Source of the DNA: Marinoscillum furvescens DSM 4134
GTDB lineage: Bacteria; Bacteroidota; Bacteroidia; Cytophagales; Cyclobacteriaceae
Direction: 5' to 3'
Length of the DNA stretch: 55,175 bases
NCBI RefSeq assembly: GCF_003386095.1
Contig: NZ_QREG01000030.1
Coordinates: 1-55,175 of the forward strand
Made by a program: the position numbers and the translations under genes. Numbering within the stretch: position 1 is the first letter of the stretch; every line of letters begins with the position of its first letter. This document shows positions 16,672 to 26,328 of this stretch, piece by piece. Under the pieces are notes generated by a model, which made no database searches, was not told where the DNA came from, and worked only from the letters and a program-made list of their open reading frames with translations.

Positions 16672-18042
16672 ATGAGTAAAGTACTTACCATATTAGGAGC
16701 AGGCGAAAGCGGAATCGGTGCGGCTATACTAGCCAAAAAGCACGGGTATGCCGTTTTTGTGTCAGACGGTGGCAGTATAGCTGCAGACCGCAAGGCACAG
16801 CTGCATGCGTATGGTATTGCTTTTGAGGAAGGCGGGCACACCAGGGAGCGAATAGCTGAGGCGTCAGAGGTGGTGAAAAGCCCCGGTATTCCAGACAGTG
16901 CACCGCTCATTCAGGAGCTTACCGCAAAGGGAATCCCCGTGATTTCTGAGATTGAGTTTGCGTACCGGTACATTCCAGAGACAGCCAAAGTGATAGCTAT
17001 TACAGGCACCAATGGGAAAACCACGACCACACTGCTCACACATCATATTTTGAAAAGTGCTGGCTATAAAGTAGCGCTTGGAGGCAATGTGGGCTATAGC
17101 CTGGCCAAACTGGTGGCCGAGGAAGTACACGACTATTATGTGGTGGAGGTGAGTAGCTTCCAGCTAGATGGGATAGTAAAGTTTAAGCCCGATGTGGCCG
17201 TGCTGCTCAACATCACTCCTGATCATCTGGATCGATACGAAAATGATTTTCAGAAGTATGTAGATGCCAAATTTAGAATTGTAGAAAACCTTAGCCACAA
17301 GGAGTCATTTGTTTACTGTGTGGACAGTGAGCCGGTTTCTGCTGAGGTGTCTAAGCGCAAAATCGATGCATGCTTGTTTGCCGTTTCGGCCACCAAAGAC
17401 CCCCGATGGGAGGCCTACATGGCAGACGATCACTTGATTTTCAACTACAAATACAAGAATACAAAACACAAGATTCCGGTATCGGAGGTGGCGCTGATTG
17501 GTCAGCACAACATGATCAACACCATGTCGGCAGTGTTAGCCGCGCTAAACATGGAAGTGAGCATTCAGGATATCCTCAAAGGCGTGAAGTCATTTGTCAA
17601 TGCGCCGCACAGACTAGAGCCTTGCGGAGAGGTAGAGGGTGTGAAGTTTATCAATGACTCTAAAGGCACCAACGTGGATGCGGTGTACTATGCATTGGAC
17701 GGCATCAAGCAAGATCTGGTATGGATCGCCGGGGGTGTAGATAAAGGAAACGACTATTCGCAAGTAGAGATGCTTGTGAAGCAAAAGGTAAAAGCGCTGA
17801 TCTGCCTGGGGGTAGATAATGCTCCGCTCAAGGAATTTTTCGAAGGAAAAGTCCCGGTGATTCACGAAACACAGCAGATGAGCGAAGCAGTGGCCCTTGG
17901 AGCTGAGTTGGCAGCAGCAGGCGATGCTGTGCTGTTGTCTCCAGCTTGTGCCAGTTTTGATTTATTCAAAAACTATGAAGACAGAGGAGACCAGTTTAGG
18001 GCTGCAGTAAAGGAAATGTTGAACGCTAAAGAAATCCTATGA
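16672..18042 (+). CDS. murD: UDP-MurNAc-L-alanine--D-glutamate ligase MurD
   Basis: A 456-aa Mur ligase adding D-glutamate to UDP-MurNAc-L-Ala. The N-terminal Rossmann-like domain opens ILGAGESGIGAA, which is the MurD pattern. The ATP loop GTNGKT is at residues 112-117. The central domain has VVEVSSFQLD and NITPDHLDRY, and the C-terminal domain NDSKGTN and LLSPACASFDLF, all diagnostic for MurD. The last four bases overlap the ftsW start (ATGA), so the two genes are translationally coupled. Confidence 0.97.
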   Translation: MSKVLTILGAGESGIGAAILAKKHGYAVFVSDGGSIAADRKAQLHAYGIAFEEGGHTRERIAEASEVVKSPGIPDSAPLIQELTAKGIPVISEIEFAYRYIPETAKVIAITGTNGKTTTTLLTHHILKSAGYKVALGGNVGYSLAKLVAEEVHDYYVVEVSSFQLDGIVKFKPDVAVLLNITPDHLDRYENDFQKYVDAKFRIVENLSHKESFVYCVDSEPVSAEVSKRKIDACLFAVSATKDPRWEAYMADDHLIFNYKYKNTKHKIPVSEVALIGQHNMINTMSAVLAALNMEVSIQDILKGVKSFVNAPHRLEPCGEVEGVKFINDSKGTNVDAVYYALDGIKQDLVWIAGGVDKGNDYSQVEMLVKQKVKALICLGVDNAPLKEFFEGKVPVIHETQQMSEAVALGAELAAAGDAVLLSPACASFDLFKNYEDRGDQFRAAVKEMLNAKEIL

Positions 18043-19211
18043 TGAACACGATCAAAGATTGGGCATATCGCAATTTGAAGGGAGATCCGGTGATTTGGTT
18101 CATCGTGTTTTTGCTGTCTATGCTAAGTATCCTGGTGGTGTATAGCTCCACAGGAAGTCTTGCGTACAAACGCATGGGAGGAGATACCGAGTACTATTTG
18201 TTTAAGCACTCCGCCCTGGTATTGTTGAGTTTACTAGCCATGTGGATCGCGCACAAGATCGATTATAGATACTATTCTAAGTTGTCTCTTGTGGCATTGT
18301 GGCTATCAGTGCCCTTGCTGCTGTTTACCTGGCAGTTTGGAACCAATATCAACGAAGCCTCGCGCTGGATTACCATTCCATTGATCAATCAGGCCTTTCA
18401 GCCATCGGATTTGGCCAAACTGGCCCTTGTAGTGACATTGGCCAGCATGCTTTCCAGAAGACAAAAAAGCATTGCAGACTTCAAAAAAGCCATCATTCCG
18501 ATGCTCGTATGGATTGGGATCATCTGTGCACTGATCGCCATGACCAATATCTCTACGGCAGTATTGCTATTTGGTACGTGCATGCTCATGCTGTTTATCG
18601 GGCGTGTGCCTATGAAATACCTCGCCATGCTGGCACTGATCGGTGTAGTGGCAGGGAGCGCGGCGCTGGCACTAGGTCAGCGAGCGGGCACAGCTCTTAG
18701 TCGTATAGAGCACTTTATCGATAGTGATGAGGTGCCTTTTCAGGCCAAGCAGGCTTATATCGCTGTAGCTACCGGCGGGCTCACTGGCAAAGGCCCCGGG
18801 CAGAGCGATCAAAGAAATTACCTACCACACCCGTACTCGGATTTTGTGTTTGCCATCGTGCTGGAAGAGTATGGTATGTTTGGCGGACTGCTGGTACTCA
18901 GCCTGTATTTAGCACTGCTCTATCGGGGTATGAAAGCTGCAGCGCAGAGTGACCGGGCGTATGGCGGACTGCTGTCGGCAGGACTGTCCTTTGCACTGGT
19001 GATGCAGGCCATGGTCAACATGGGCGTGGCAGTAGGGCTGGGGCCCATTACCGGTTTGCCCCTACCGCTCATTAGTATGGGGGGTACTTCACAGCTATTT
19101 ACTGGTCTTGCACTGGGTATTATCCTGAGTGTGAGCCGTGGTGAAATCGATGATATTGGGTCACAGGTGACCAATTCTTATAGTAAAGAACGCGTAAAAG
19201 AAGCAGCATAA
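18039..19211 (+). CDS. ftsW: Septal peptidoglycan glycosyltransferase FtsW
   Basis: A 390-aa SEDS-family polytopic protein with about ten membrane segments. SEDS proteins polymerise lipid II glycan strands, and FtsW pairs with FtsI (upstream in this operon). Family features include the RWI-type segment near NEASRWITIP, the QPSDLAKLALV motif with the conserved acidic residue, QSDQRNYLPHPYSDFVFAIVLEEYG, and the C-terminal PLPLISMGGTS motif. The short cytoplasmic end is lysine/glutamate-rich. It overlaps murD by four bases and is followed by murG after 32 bases. Confidence 0.96.
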   Translation: MMNTIKDWAYRNLKGDPVIWFIVFLLSMLSILVVYSSTGSLAYKRMGGDTEYYLFKHSALVLLSLLAMWIAHKIDYRYYSKLSLVALWLSVPLLLFTWQFGTNINEASRWITIPLINQAFQPSDLAKLALVVTLASMLSRRQKSIADFKKAIIPMLVWIGIICALIAMTNISTAVLLFGTCMLMLFIGRVPMKYLAMLALIGVVAGSAALALGQRAGTALSRIEHFIDSDEVPFQAKQAYIAVATGGLTGKGPGQSDQRNYLPHPYSDFVFAIVLEEYGMFGGLLVLSLYLALLYRGMKAAAQSDRAYGGLLSAGLSFALVMQAMVNMGVAVGLGPITGLPLPLISMGGTSQLFTGLALGIILSVSRGEIDDIGSQVTNSYSKERVKEAA

Positions 19212-19243
19212 TCGAAACGAAACAACCATATCGACAAACACCC

Positions 19244-20332
19244 TTGCGCATCATGATCAGTGGTGGTGGCACTGGAGGACATATTTATCCGGCCATTTCT
19301 ATTGCACAAGCTTTGCAAGAGCTACACCAGGATGTGGAAATCCTCTTTGTAGGTGCAAAAGGCAAGATGGAGATGAAGAAGGTGCCGGAAGCAGGCTTTG
19401 AGATTGTAGGGCTATGGATCAGCGGAATCCAGCGGAGCCTTTCACTGCAAAACCTGATGTTTCCGTTCAAAGTGCTGTCCAGTATCACACGTTCGTTTGG
19501 GTTGATTCGAAAGTTTAAGCCCGATGTGGTGATTGGAGTGGGAGGTTATGCCAGTGGTCCGTTGCTGTATGCGGCATCCGCCAAAAAGATACCTACGCTT
19601 ATTCAGGAGCAAAACTCCTATGCCGGCCTTACCAATAAGTGGCTGGCAGGTAGCGTCAACAAGATCTGTGTAGCGCACGGAGGCATGGAAAAATACTTTC
19701 CAAAAGATAAGCTGGTGGTCACCGGAAACCCGGTGCGCAAAACCATCCTTTTGGAGGAAGGTAAAAAACACGAAGGATATGGTTTTTTTGGGCTGGACCC
19801 AAAGAAGAAAACCATCCTGATCGTAGGGGGGAGCCTGGGTGCTCGCTCCGTCAATGAGTTTATACTGTCCGGGTACCAACGCCTGGCAGATTCGCCTTAT
19901 CAGGTGATCTGGCAGACAGGGGGCTATTATTTCAATGAAATGAAAGAACGCTCTGGAGACCAGGCAGAGAACATCCTGATCAAGGACTTTGTGCGCGAAA
20001 TGCACTATGCCTATGCGGTGGCCGATGTAGTGATCTCGCGAGCAGGAGCGCTATCCATAGCGGAGCTGATGCTTACAGGAAAACCGAGCATACTGGTGCC
20101 TAGCCCCAATGTGGCAGAAGACCACCAGACTGTAAATGCCAGGGCACTTGTGGAGCGCGATGCAGCCATCCTGGTAAAGGATAGTGACGGACAGGAGCAA
20201 TTGCTAGATGCAGCTTTTGCCTTGCTGGAAGATGAAGAAAGAAAAGCCGTACTGGCAAAGAATATAAAGAACATGTCGCGGCCTGATGCCGCCAAAGACA
20301 TAGCAAATGAAGTAGTGAAACTAATCGCATGA
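19244..20332 (+). CDS. murG: Lipid II synthase MurG
   Basis: A 362-aa GT28-family glycosyltransferase that adds GlcNAc to lipid I at the inner face of the membrane. The N-terminal glycine-rich loop ISGGGTGGHIYPA and the second loop VVGVGGYASGP-type segment are present. The C-terminal UDP-GlcNAc region contains ISRAGALSIAEL and PSPNVAEDHQTVNA. The start is uncertain. TTG at 19244 preserves the usual basic residue before the first strand, while ATG at 19253 would give a protein three residues shorter. The stop overlaps murC by four bases. Confidence 0.96.
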   Translation: MRIMISGGGTGGHIYPAISIAQALQELHQDVEILFVGAKGKMEMKKVPEAGFEIVGLWISGIQRSLSLQNLMFPFKVLSSITRSFGLIRKFKPDVVIGVGGYASGPLLYAASAKKIPTLIQEQNSYAGLTNKWLAGSVNKICVAHGGMEKYFPKDKLVVTGNPVRKTILLEEGKKHEGYGFFGLDPKKKTILIVGGSLGARSVNEFILSGYQRLADSPYQVIWQTGGYYFNEMKERSGDQAENILIKDFVREMHYAYAVADVVISRAGALSIAELMLTGKPSILVPSPNVAEDHQTVNARALVERDAAILVKDSDGQEQLLDAAFALLEDEERKAVLAKNIKNMSRPDAAKDIANEVVKLIA

Positions 20333-21714
20333 AGCTCGAAGATATACATAGCGTTTATTTCGTCGGTATCGGTGGTATCGGTATGAGTGCTATTGCCCGG
20401 TGGTTCAACCAACGAGGCGTAGCAGTTGGTGGCTACGATCGGGTAGAGACCCCACTGACCACACGTATGTCTCTAGAAGGCATGTGGATTCACTATGTAG
20501 ATGACCGCAAAGCCATCAAGCCGCAGTTTTTAAACCCTGAAAGCACATTGGTGGTGTATACTCCGGCTGTGCCTGCGAGCCACGGTGAGCTGAAGTTTTT
20601 CCAGAAGAAAGGTTTTATCGTAAAGAAACGCTCAGAAGTGCTGGGCATGATCTCACGTGGACATTACACCATAGCAGTGGGAGGTACGCATGGCAAGACC
20701 ACTACTTCGTCTATGGTGGCGCACCTGCTCAATCAGTCTGCGCAGAAATGCTCGGCTTTTGTAGGGGGTATTATGGCCAACTATGATACCAACATGCTGG
20801 TGGCAGACAAAGAGGCGCCCGTAGTAGTGGAGGCGGATGAGTTTGATCGTTCGTTTCACAGGCTTTCGCCAAACTACTCGATTGTAACTTCTGTAGATCC
20901 GGATCACCTGGACATTTATGGTACGGAAGAGGAAATGAAAAAAGCCTTTGGTCATTTCCTGCAGCTTTCTGGTGAAGAGGGAAAAACGCTGATCCATTAC
21001 AAAGCTGCGGAGAAGGTAAACATGCACCTGGAGCACCTGTACTACACCTATGGCATAGATGCCGGAGATGTGCAGGCCAAAGCACTACGTGCAGTAAACG
21101 GAACCTTTATTTTTAACTATAAAGGCAAAGAAGTAATCAAGGACCTGAAACTGTCGGTGCCGGGGTTTCACAACGTGGAAAATGCCGTGGCAGCCGTGAC
21201 AGTAGCACTGGATATGGGTATGGATCCGGAGGTGATTAAAGAGGGCATCGCCAGCTACCGAGGGGTGAAGCGACGGTTCGAGTATGTGATCAAAGAGGAT
21301 AAGTTCACCTTCATCGACGATTATGCTCATCACCCGACAGAAATTTCTGCTTTTTTACGATCTGTGAAGGCGTTGTTTCCAAAGAAGAAGTTAACCGCTG
21401 TGTTTCAGCCACATCTGTACAGCCGTACAAAAGATTTCCAAAAAGGCTTTGCAGAAAGTCTATCTCTGGCGGATGAAATTATATTATTAGACATCTATCC
21501 AGCACGTGAAGAACCAATCCCTGGTATATCTTCGCGGGTCATTTTTGATCAAATTTTTAAAGAGCCAAAAACGCTATGTGAAAAATCAGAGCTGATGGAC
21601 GTGATCAAAGAGAAAGATGTAGAGCTACTCTGTACCATCGGTGCAGGCAATATCGACATGGAAGTACCAAAGTTGAAGGCACACTTTTTAAAGCATTTTG
21701 ACATTGAAGCGTGA
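20329..21714 (+). CDS. murC: UDP-N-acetylmuramate--L-alanine ligase MurC
   Basis: A 461-aa Mur ligase that attaches the first amino acid, L-Ala, to UDP-MurNAc. The N-terminal domain opens YFVGIGGIGMSAIA, the MurC nucleotide-binding pattern. The ATP loop G118-GTHGKT124 shows the His found in MurC in place of Asn. EADEFDRSFHRL, DPDHLDIYG and the C-terminal DDYAHHPTEI and FQPHLYSRT motifs complete the assignment. No fused or adjacent ddl is present. Its end overlaps the likely ftsQ start by 17 bases. Confidence 0.97.
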   Translation: MKLEDIHSVYFVGIGGIGMSAIARWFNQRGVAVGGYDRVETPLTTRMSLEGMWIHYVDDRKAIKPQFLNPESTLVVYTPAVPASHGELKFFQKKGFIVKKRSEVLGMISRGHYTIAVGGTHGKTTTSSMVAHLLNQSAQKCSAFVGGIMANYDTNMLVADKEAPVVVEADEFDRSFHRLSPNYSIVTSVDPDHLDIYGTEEEMKKAFGHFLQLSGEEGKTLIHYKAAEKVNMHLEHLYYTYGIDAGDVQAKALRAVNGTFIFNYKGKEVIKDLKLSVPGFHNVENAVAAVTVALDMGMDPEVIKEGIASYRGVKRRFEYVIKEDKFTFIDDYAHHPTEISAFLRSVKALFPKKKLTAVFQPHLYSRTKDFQKGFAESLSLADEIILLDIYPAREEPIPGISSRVIFDQIFKEPKTLCEKSELMDVIKEKDVELLCTIGAGNIDMEVPKLKAHFLKHFDIEA

Positions 21715-22459
21715 AATAAAAACCATAGTGATCCTTTCGAGCACAGTAGTCGTAATGCTGGCGATTATCGGATTTACCGGTGTGAAGAGCTCCTCACGTC
21801 CGGTCAATGATGTGTTGGTCACCATCGAAGATCAGGATGGAGATTTTTTCACCGATCAGCTGGAGGTACTCAACCTGCTCAACGACGAAAGCACGGACTA
21901 TGTACTGGGGCTGGCGATAGATGATTTGGATTTGAAAGAATTGGAGAGAAGAGTGGAGCGCAATCCATTTATCAAGGATGCTCAGGTATACCGCGATATC
22001 AAGGGCAACCTGATGGTGAAGGTGCAGCAGGTACGACCGATTGCGAGAGTGTTTTCACCTTCGGGGCCTGATCAGTACATCAGTGTAGACGGGGAGTTGT
22101 TGCCTACTACCGCAAGACATACGGCACGGGTACCGATCATCGAGTTAGAGCGGTCGTTTAGCTGGGAGCAAAACATTACCGAGACGGAGTATGGGCAGGA
22201 GTTGCTCAATACCCTGAAATACATCGATGGAGATAAGTTTTGGAAAGCGCAGATTGCACATATCGTGATCGCGCGAGATGGGGAGCTGACTTTCCTACCG
22301 CAGGTGACCAAGCAGGAAGTGAAGTTTGGGATGCCAGAAAAGCTAGAAAAAAAATTCAGGAAACTGAAAGTGTTTTATAAGGAAATACTGCCCAACAAAG
22401 GGTGGAACACCTATAGCATGGTGAACTTAAAATTTGAAAATCAAATCGTCTGTGAATAA
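21698..22459 (+). CDS. ftsQ: Cell division protein FtsQ
   Basis: A 253-aa bitopic division protein: short basic N-terminus, one membrane segment (about residues 8-26, IVILSSTVVVMLAIIGFTG) and a periplasmic part resembling POTRA plus beta domains. It includes the DLKELERRVERNPFIKDAQVYRDIKGNLMV-type region that lies where FtsQ POTRA ends. FtsQ is the scaffold for FtsL/FtsB. No in-frame ATG exists near the start; TTG at 21698 or TTG at 21704 must be used, within the end of murC. The call rests on architecture plus position between murC and ftsA. Confidence 0.88.
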   Translation: MTLKREIKTIVILSSTVVVMLAIIGFTGVKSSSRPVNDVLVTIEDQDGDFFTDQLEVLNLLNDESTDYVLGLAIDDLDLKELERRVERNPFIKDAQVYRDIKGNLMVKVQQVRPIARVFSPSGPDQYISVDGELLPTTARHTARVPIIELERSFSWEQNITETEYGQELLNTLKYIDGDKFWKAQIAHIVIARDGELTFLPQVTKQEVKFGMPEKLEKKFRKLKVFYKEILPNKGWNTYSMVNLKFENQIVCE

Positions 22460-22580
22460 ATGGTCGGACCTGAAGTCATAAGTCAAACGTACGATGCCCG
22501 CAATCTTATAGTCATGTGTGGGAATAAAGGCGACGTACAGCCAACTGACAACTCAGTGAAGATCGCAAACTGCTTAGAAA

Positions 22581-23876
22581 ATGGAAGATAAAATCATCGT
22601 AGGTCTCGACATAGGGACCACCAAAATATGCGCCATTGTAGGGCGCAAAAACGAGTACGGAAAGCTCGAAGTTTTGGGTATGGGCAAGGCTGTGTCTGAT
22701 GGAGTGATCCGTGGGATCGTTACCAACATTGACAAAACCGTAAATGCCATCGAAAAAGCTGTGGCTGAAGCCAGCGAGCAATCGGGTATCGATATTCGTG
22801 TGGTCAACGTGGGCATAGCCGGACAGCACATCAAAAGTGCCATTCACCATGGCTCTATCACCCGCGAGACGGACGATGAGATCACGGTAGAAGATGTGAA
22901 CCGTCTCAACAATGATATGTACCGCATCGTGATCCCTCCGGGGAGCGAGATCATCCACGTGATGCCACAGGACTATATCATCGATTACGAAGATGGTATC
23001 AAAGATCCCGTGGGCATGTCTGGGGTGAAGATGGAAGCTGACTTCCACATCATCACAGCGCAGACCAATGCAATCAATAACATCAACAAGTGCGTGAAGC
23101 GTGCCGGTCTTGATATTGAGAATCTGATATTGGAGCCTTTGGCATCCAGTCTCGCGGTGTTGAGCGATGAAGAAAAAGAAGCTGGTGTATGCCTCGTGGA
23201 CATTGGAGGTGGTACTACGGATATTGCCGTATTCTATGACAATATCATTCGACACACGGCAGTTATCCCTTTTGGTGGCAACATCATTACCTCAGACATT
23301 AAGCAGGGCTGTATGGTAATGGAACATCAGGCAGAGTTACTCAAGACGAAATTTGGTAGAGCGATCTCAGAGGAAGCTAACCCCAATGAAATCGTGTCGA
23401 TCCCAGGGCTGCGCAACCGTGCACCTAAAGAGATCTCCCTCAAAAACCTCGCGCACATCATCGAGGCACGGATGGAAGAGATCATTGAAATGGTTCACAC
23501 CGAGATCATCACCTCTGGCTACAACAAGAAGCTGGCGGCGGGTATTGTGGTGACAGGTGGTGGCTCACAGCTCACCAACCTGCAGCAGTTGTTTGAGTAC
23601 ATGACCGGGCTAGATACGCGTATTGGATATCCTAATGAGCACCTGGGCAAGAGCAAAGTGGAGACCATCAAGTCGCCAATGTATGCTACCAGTATTGGTT
23701 TGGTGTTGTCTGGTTTTCGCGCGATCGACATCAGAGAAGATCGCTACAATGAGCGCCAGACTTCAAAAGGACGCAACCAGCAGCGCAACAAACAAGGAAC
23801 GAAGTTTTTCAAGAACATTCTTGAGAAAACAAAGGGATTACTCATCGACGATTTAGACGATGAAAAGGACTACTAA
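22581..23876 (+). CDS. ftsA: Cell division protein FtsA
   Basis: A 431-aa actin-fold ATPase that tethers FtsZ filaments to the membrane. Phosphate-1 loop GLDIGTTKICAIVG (residues 8-21), the SHS2/1C insertion, VDIGGGTTDIAVF (phosphate-2) and VVTGGGSQLTNL (adenosine motif) are all present. The C-terminal end is basic and amphipathic (FFKNILEKTKGLL), as expected for the membrane-targeting helix, followed by an acidic tail. A 121-base gap separates it from ftsQ, which holds no gene; ftsZ follows after 52 bases. Confidence 0.97.
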   Translation: MEDKIIVGLDIGTTKICAIVGRKNEYGKLEVLGMGKAVSDGVIRGIVTNIDKTVNAIEKAVAEASEQSGIDIRVVNVGIAGQHIKSAIHHGSITRETDDEITVEDVNRLNNDMYRIVIPPGSEIIHVMPQDYIIDYEDGIKDPVGMSGVKMEADFHIITAQTNAINNINKCVKRAGLDIENLILEPLASSLAVLSDEEKEAGVCLVDIGGGTTDIAVFYDNIIRHTAVIPFGGNIITSDIKQGCMVMEHQAELLKTKFGRAISEEANPNEIVSIPGLRNRAPKEISLKNLAHIIEARMEEIIEMVHTEIITSGYNKKLAAGIVVTGGGSQLTNLQQLFEYMTGLDTRIGYPNEHLGKSKVETIKSPMYATSIGLVLSGFRAIDIREDRYNERQTSKGRNQQRNKQGTKFFKNILEKTKGLLIDDLDDEKDY

Positions 23877-23928
23877 GTCCGCACTGAAATAGATGTTTAA
23901 CTGAGGAAATTACATAAAAAACCACGTC

Positions 23929-25530
23929 ATGGCAGATAATATGTATCAATTCGATTTACCCTCACATCACAAGTCGATCATCAAAGTGATCGGCGTAGGT
24001 GGAGGAGGTAGCAATGCAGTCAACCACATGTACAACCTTGGGATCAAGGATGTAGAGTTTGTGGTGTGCAACACAGACATTCAGGCACTGGAAAGCAGTC
24101 CGGTGCCTACCAAACTCCAGCTAGGAGTCAACCTCACCGGAGGTCTGGGTGCTGGTGCCAACCCTGAGAAGGGTAAGCATGCGGCATTAGAATCTAAAGA
24201 AGACATCAGGGAGTTGCTTTCTGAAGATACCAAGATGGTGTTTATCACCGCAGGTATGGGAGGTGGTACCGGTACAGGTGCTGCACCAGTGATCGCTCAG
24301 GTGGCGAAAGAGCTGGATATCCTTACCGTGGGTATCGTTACGGCTCCATTCGTGTTTGAGGGTCGCAAAAAGATGAAGGCAGCCAATGAAGGTATCGCTG
24401 AGCTGAAAGCCAACTGTGATACCGTGCTCGTCATTCTCAATGACAAGCTAAGAGAGATTTTTGGCAACCTGGCCATCCGAGAGGCATTTGGTCAGGCGGA
24501 TAACGTGCTTACCACGGCTGCTAAAGGCATAGCGGAGATCATTACTGTGCCTGGCTATGTAAACGTCGATTTTGAAGATGTGAAAACCGTAATGAAGGAT
24601 GCAGGTGCCGCTGTGATGGGATCAGCACAAACTTATGGTGAAAACAGAGCACGCCGAGCAGCAGAAGAAGCACTTAACTCGCCGCTGCTCAACAACCAAA
24701 ACATTACGGGAGCGGAGAAGATCTTGCTTTCGATCATGTCTGGTGAGGATGCGGAGCTCCAAATGGACGAGCTGGCAGATATCACCGATTACATGCAGGA
24801 GTTCGCTGGCGATGAAGCTGAGGTGATCTTCGGTCACGGTGTGGATCAGGACCTTGGCGAAAACATCCGCGTGACAGTAATTGCCACTGGCTTTGATAAC
24901 GACTCGGAGATCCGTCCCATCCCTGTGAAAAAAGAAAATACACCAAAGACGGAAGATACCAAAAAGGTGTACGACCTGGAATCATCACGTCAGATCAAGC
25001 TTTTTGATGTAAAGGATCAGGAAAAAAAGGATGATTTTAGACCAGAGTCTCCACAAGAAGAAGCTTCAGAGAATTCTTTCAAATATGATTTTCTGAAAAG
25101 AGAAATCCGCAAGGCTGTAGAAGAGGAGGACGAAGAAGAGGAAAAGGAAGAAGCTTTTGAATTTGACCTGGGCAGCGATTATGAGATTTTTGATGACGTA
25201 GAGGATGACAAGCCTCAGGCGACTGACGACAAGCAAGATGCTGATGATTTCTTCAAGGTAGAAAGCATGATGCAGGGATACGCTCGCTCGAAAAAGGCCG
25301 AACTGATGGAGCAGCGGAGAAAACGTGAAGAAATGCTTGAAGGATCTAAGAGAGAGGATATTTCGTCTCAGAACTTCAAAGAAAAATTTGATGTGCCTGC
25401 TTATGAGCGCAAAAAGGTGACTTTCACCAAAGTGCCTCACAGCTCAGAGCGTAACATCTCGAAGTTCAATCTAACGGACGATAATCAAATACTTGGTAAC
25501 AATAAGTATTTGCACGATAACGTGGACTAA
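23929..25530 (+). CDS. ftsZ: Cell division GTPase FtsZ (long Bacteroidota type)
   Basis: A 533-aa tubulin-like GTPase forming the division ring. The GTP loop GGGTGTG lies at residues 111-117, after the GVGGGGSNAVNHM nucleotide-binding start. The GTPase fold ends near residue 330. It is followed by a ~200-residue charged linker with an acidic run (EEEDEEEEKEE) and a basic segment (RRKREEMLEGSKRE). The end, ISKFNLTDDNQIL...YLHDNVD, is the C-terminal peptide of Bacteroidota FtsZ rather than the proteobacterial one. It is the last gene of the cluster. Confidence 0.98.
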   Translation: MADNMYQFDLPSHHKSIIKVIGVGGGGSNAVNHMYNLGIKDVEFVVCNTDIQALESSPVPTKLQLGVNLTGGLGAGANPEKGKHAALESKEDIRELLSEDTKMVFITAGMGGGTGTGAAPVIAQVAKELDILTVGIVTAPFVFEGRKKMKAANEGIAELKANCDTVLVILNDKLREIFGNLAIREAFGQADNVLTTAAKGIAEIITVPGYVNVDFEDVKTVMKDAGAAVMGSAQTYGENRARRAAEEALNSPLLNNQNITGAEKILLSIMSGEDAELQMDELADITDYMQEFAGDEAEVIFGHGVDQDLGENIRVTVIATGFDNDSEIRPIPVKKENTPKTEDTKKVYDLESSRQIKLFDVKDQEKKDDFRPESPQEEASENSFKYDFLKREIRKAVEEEDEEEEKEEAFEFDLGSDYEIFDDVEDDKPQATDDKQDADDFFKVESMMQGYARSKKAELMEQRRKREEMLEGSKREDISSQNFKEKFDVPAYERKKVTFTKVPHSSERNISKFNLTDDNQILGNNKYLHDNVD

Positions 25531-25536
25531 TGAGGG

Positions 25537-25587
25537 TGCCTTGAGAGAGCGGCCTGATGGTAGCCGGAAGGTGCTCAGATCAAGGCA
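25537..25587 (+). ncRNA. Nested stem-loop in the ftsZ 3' UTR
   Basis: TGCCTTGA (25537-25544) pairs with TCAAGGCA (25580-25587). Inside, GAGC (25547) pairs with GCTC (25573) and CGGC (25550) with GCCG (25563). It begins six bases after the ftsZ stop and has no T-run, so it is not the terminator. A processing or mRNA-stabilising element is possible. The rest of 25531-25850 holds only the terminator below and an AT-rich leader. Confidence 0.45.
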
Positions 25588-25635
25588 AAATCAATAACAG
25601 TCCTTACGATTAAGCAGTTTTCTGCACATGACGGG

Positions 25636-25669
25636 GGTCGCCGGATTTTTCTGGCGGCCTTATTTTTTT
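25636..25669 (+). terminator. Strong intrinsic terminator closing the dcw cluster
   Basis: Arms GGTCGCCGG and CTGGCGGCC pair over nine positions (two G-T pairs) around ATTTTT, followed by TTATTTTTTT. It lies about 105 bases after the ftsZ stop and is the first clear terminator since the start of the operon. Confidence 0.88.
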
Positions 25670-25850
25670 GGTTTTGGTGGCTGCTTTTAGGTAAAAACAT
25701 TTCAATTAAGACTTCATTTTATTAAACTTGGTACTTGATTGACAGTATGTCAGTGGCAGGTGTAAAAGTCATACGAATCCTATCAAAAAAGCGTTGGTAT
25801 GTTTGGATTGCGCCTGTAAATATGACTAGCTGAATATAAACACCAAACAG

Positions 25851-26147
25851 ATGAAAAAAGCCTGGGCTAACTTTTTAAAGAATTTTCAACCGAGCTATAG
25901 TGTAGTTGTGACCATGTATCATGTGGTGCCGGGATCGCCCGTAAAAAAGCATGAGCATCGGCATTCATTTGGGAAAGGCGAGCTGGTTGCAGCCTCTACG
26001 TTTTACCAAAAAGTGATTAAAAAACATTCTGAGCTGGGATTTCCAAATACCGAAGTACAGCTCATCAAAGGCAAAAAGTCCGTGATGGAAACCAAACAAT
26101 ACGGACCTGTATCTATGGTGAAGTCACTAAACACGCAAAGTGCCTGA
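25851..26147 (+). CDS. Hypothetical 98-aa protein
   Basis: I do not recognise this short basic protein. It has no signal peptide or membrane segment. A VVTMYHVVPGSPVKKHEHRHSFGKGE segment, rich in histidine and valine, is the most distinctive part, and the rest looks like a small alpha/beta fold (AASTFYQKVIKKHSELGFPNTEVQLIKGKKSV). It has its own terminator (26181) and stands alone after ftsZ. That it is expressed is supported by the clean start, the terminator and ordinary codon use; function unknown. Confidence 0.7.
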   Translation: MKKAWANFLKNFQPSYSVVVTMYHVVPGSPVKKHEHRHSFGKGELVAASTFYQKVIKKHSELGFPNTEVQLIKGKKSVMETKQYGPVSMVKSLNTQSA

Positions 26148-26180
26148 TCAAGACTATAAAATCCCCCTTAAAATCAGAAG

Positions 26181-26214
26181 AAGCTCCCGCAAGTACATGC
26201 AGGGAGCTTTTTTT
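26181..26214 (+). terminator. Intrinsic terminator after the 98-aa gene
   Basis: AAGCTCCC (26181-26188) pairs with GGGAGCTT (26202-26209), with GC/GC extending the stem, followed by a run of T. It lies 34 bases after the stop codon. Confidence 0.85.
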
Positions 26215-26328
26215 ATGCGCTGCTTCGCATGGTGTCTTTGAGTTGTTCAAACTACGATGGCTAATGATTCATTTTCACACTTTTAGTGATTGTAGTAACT
26301 TCGAATTTACAACCAAAATGAATAGATC

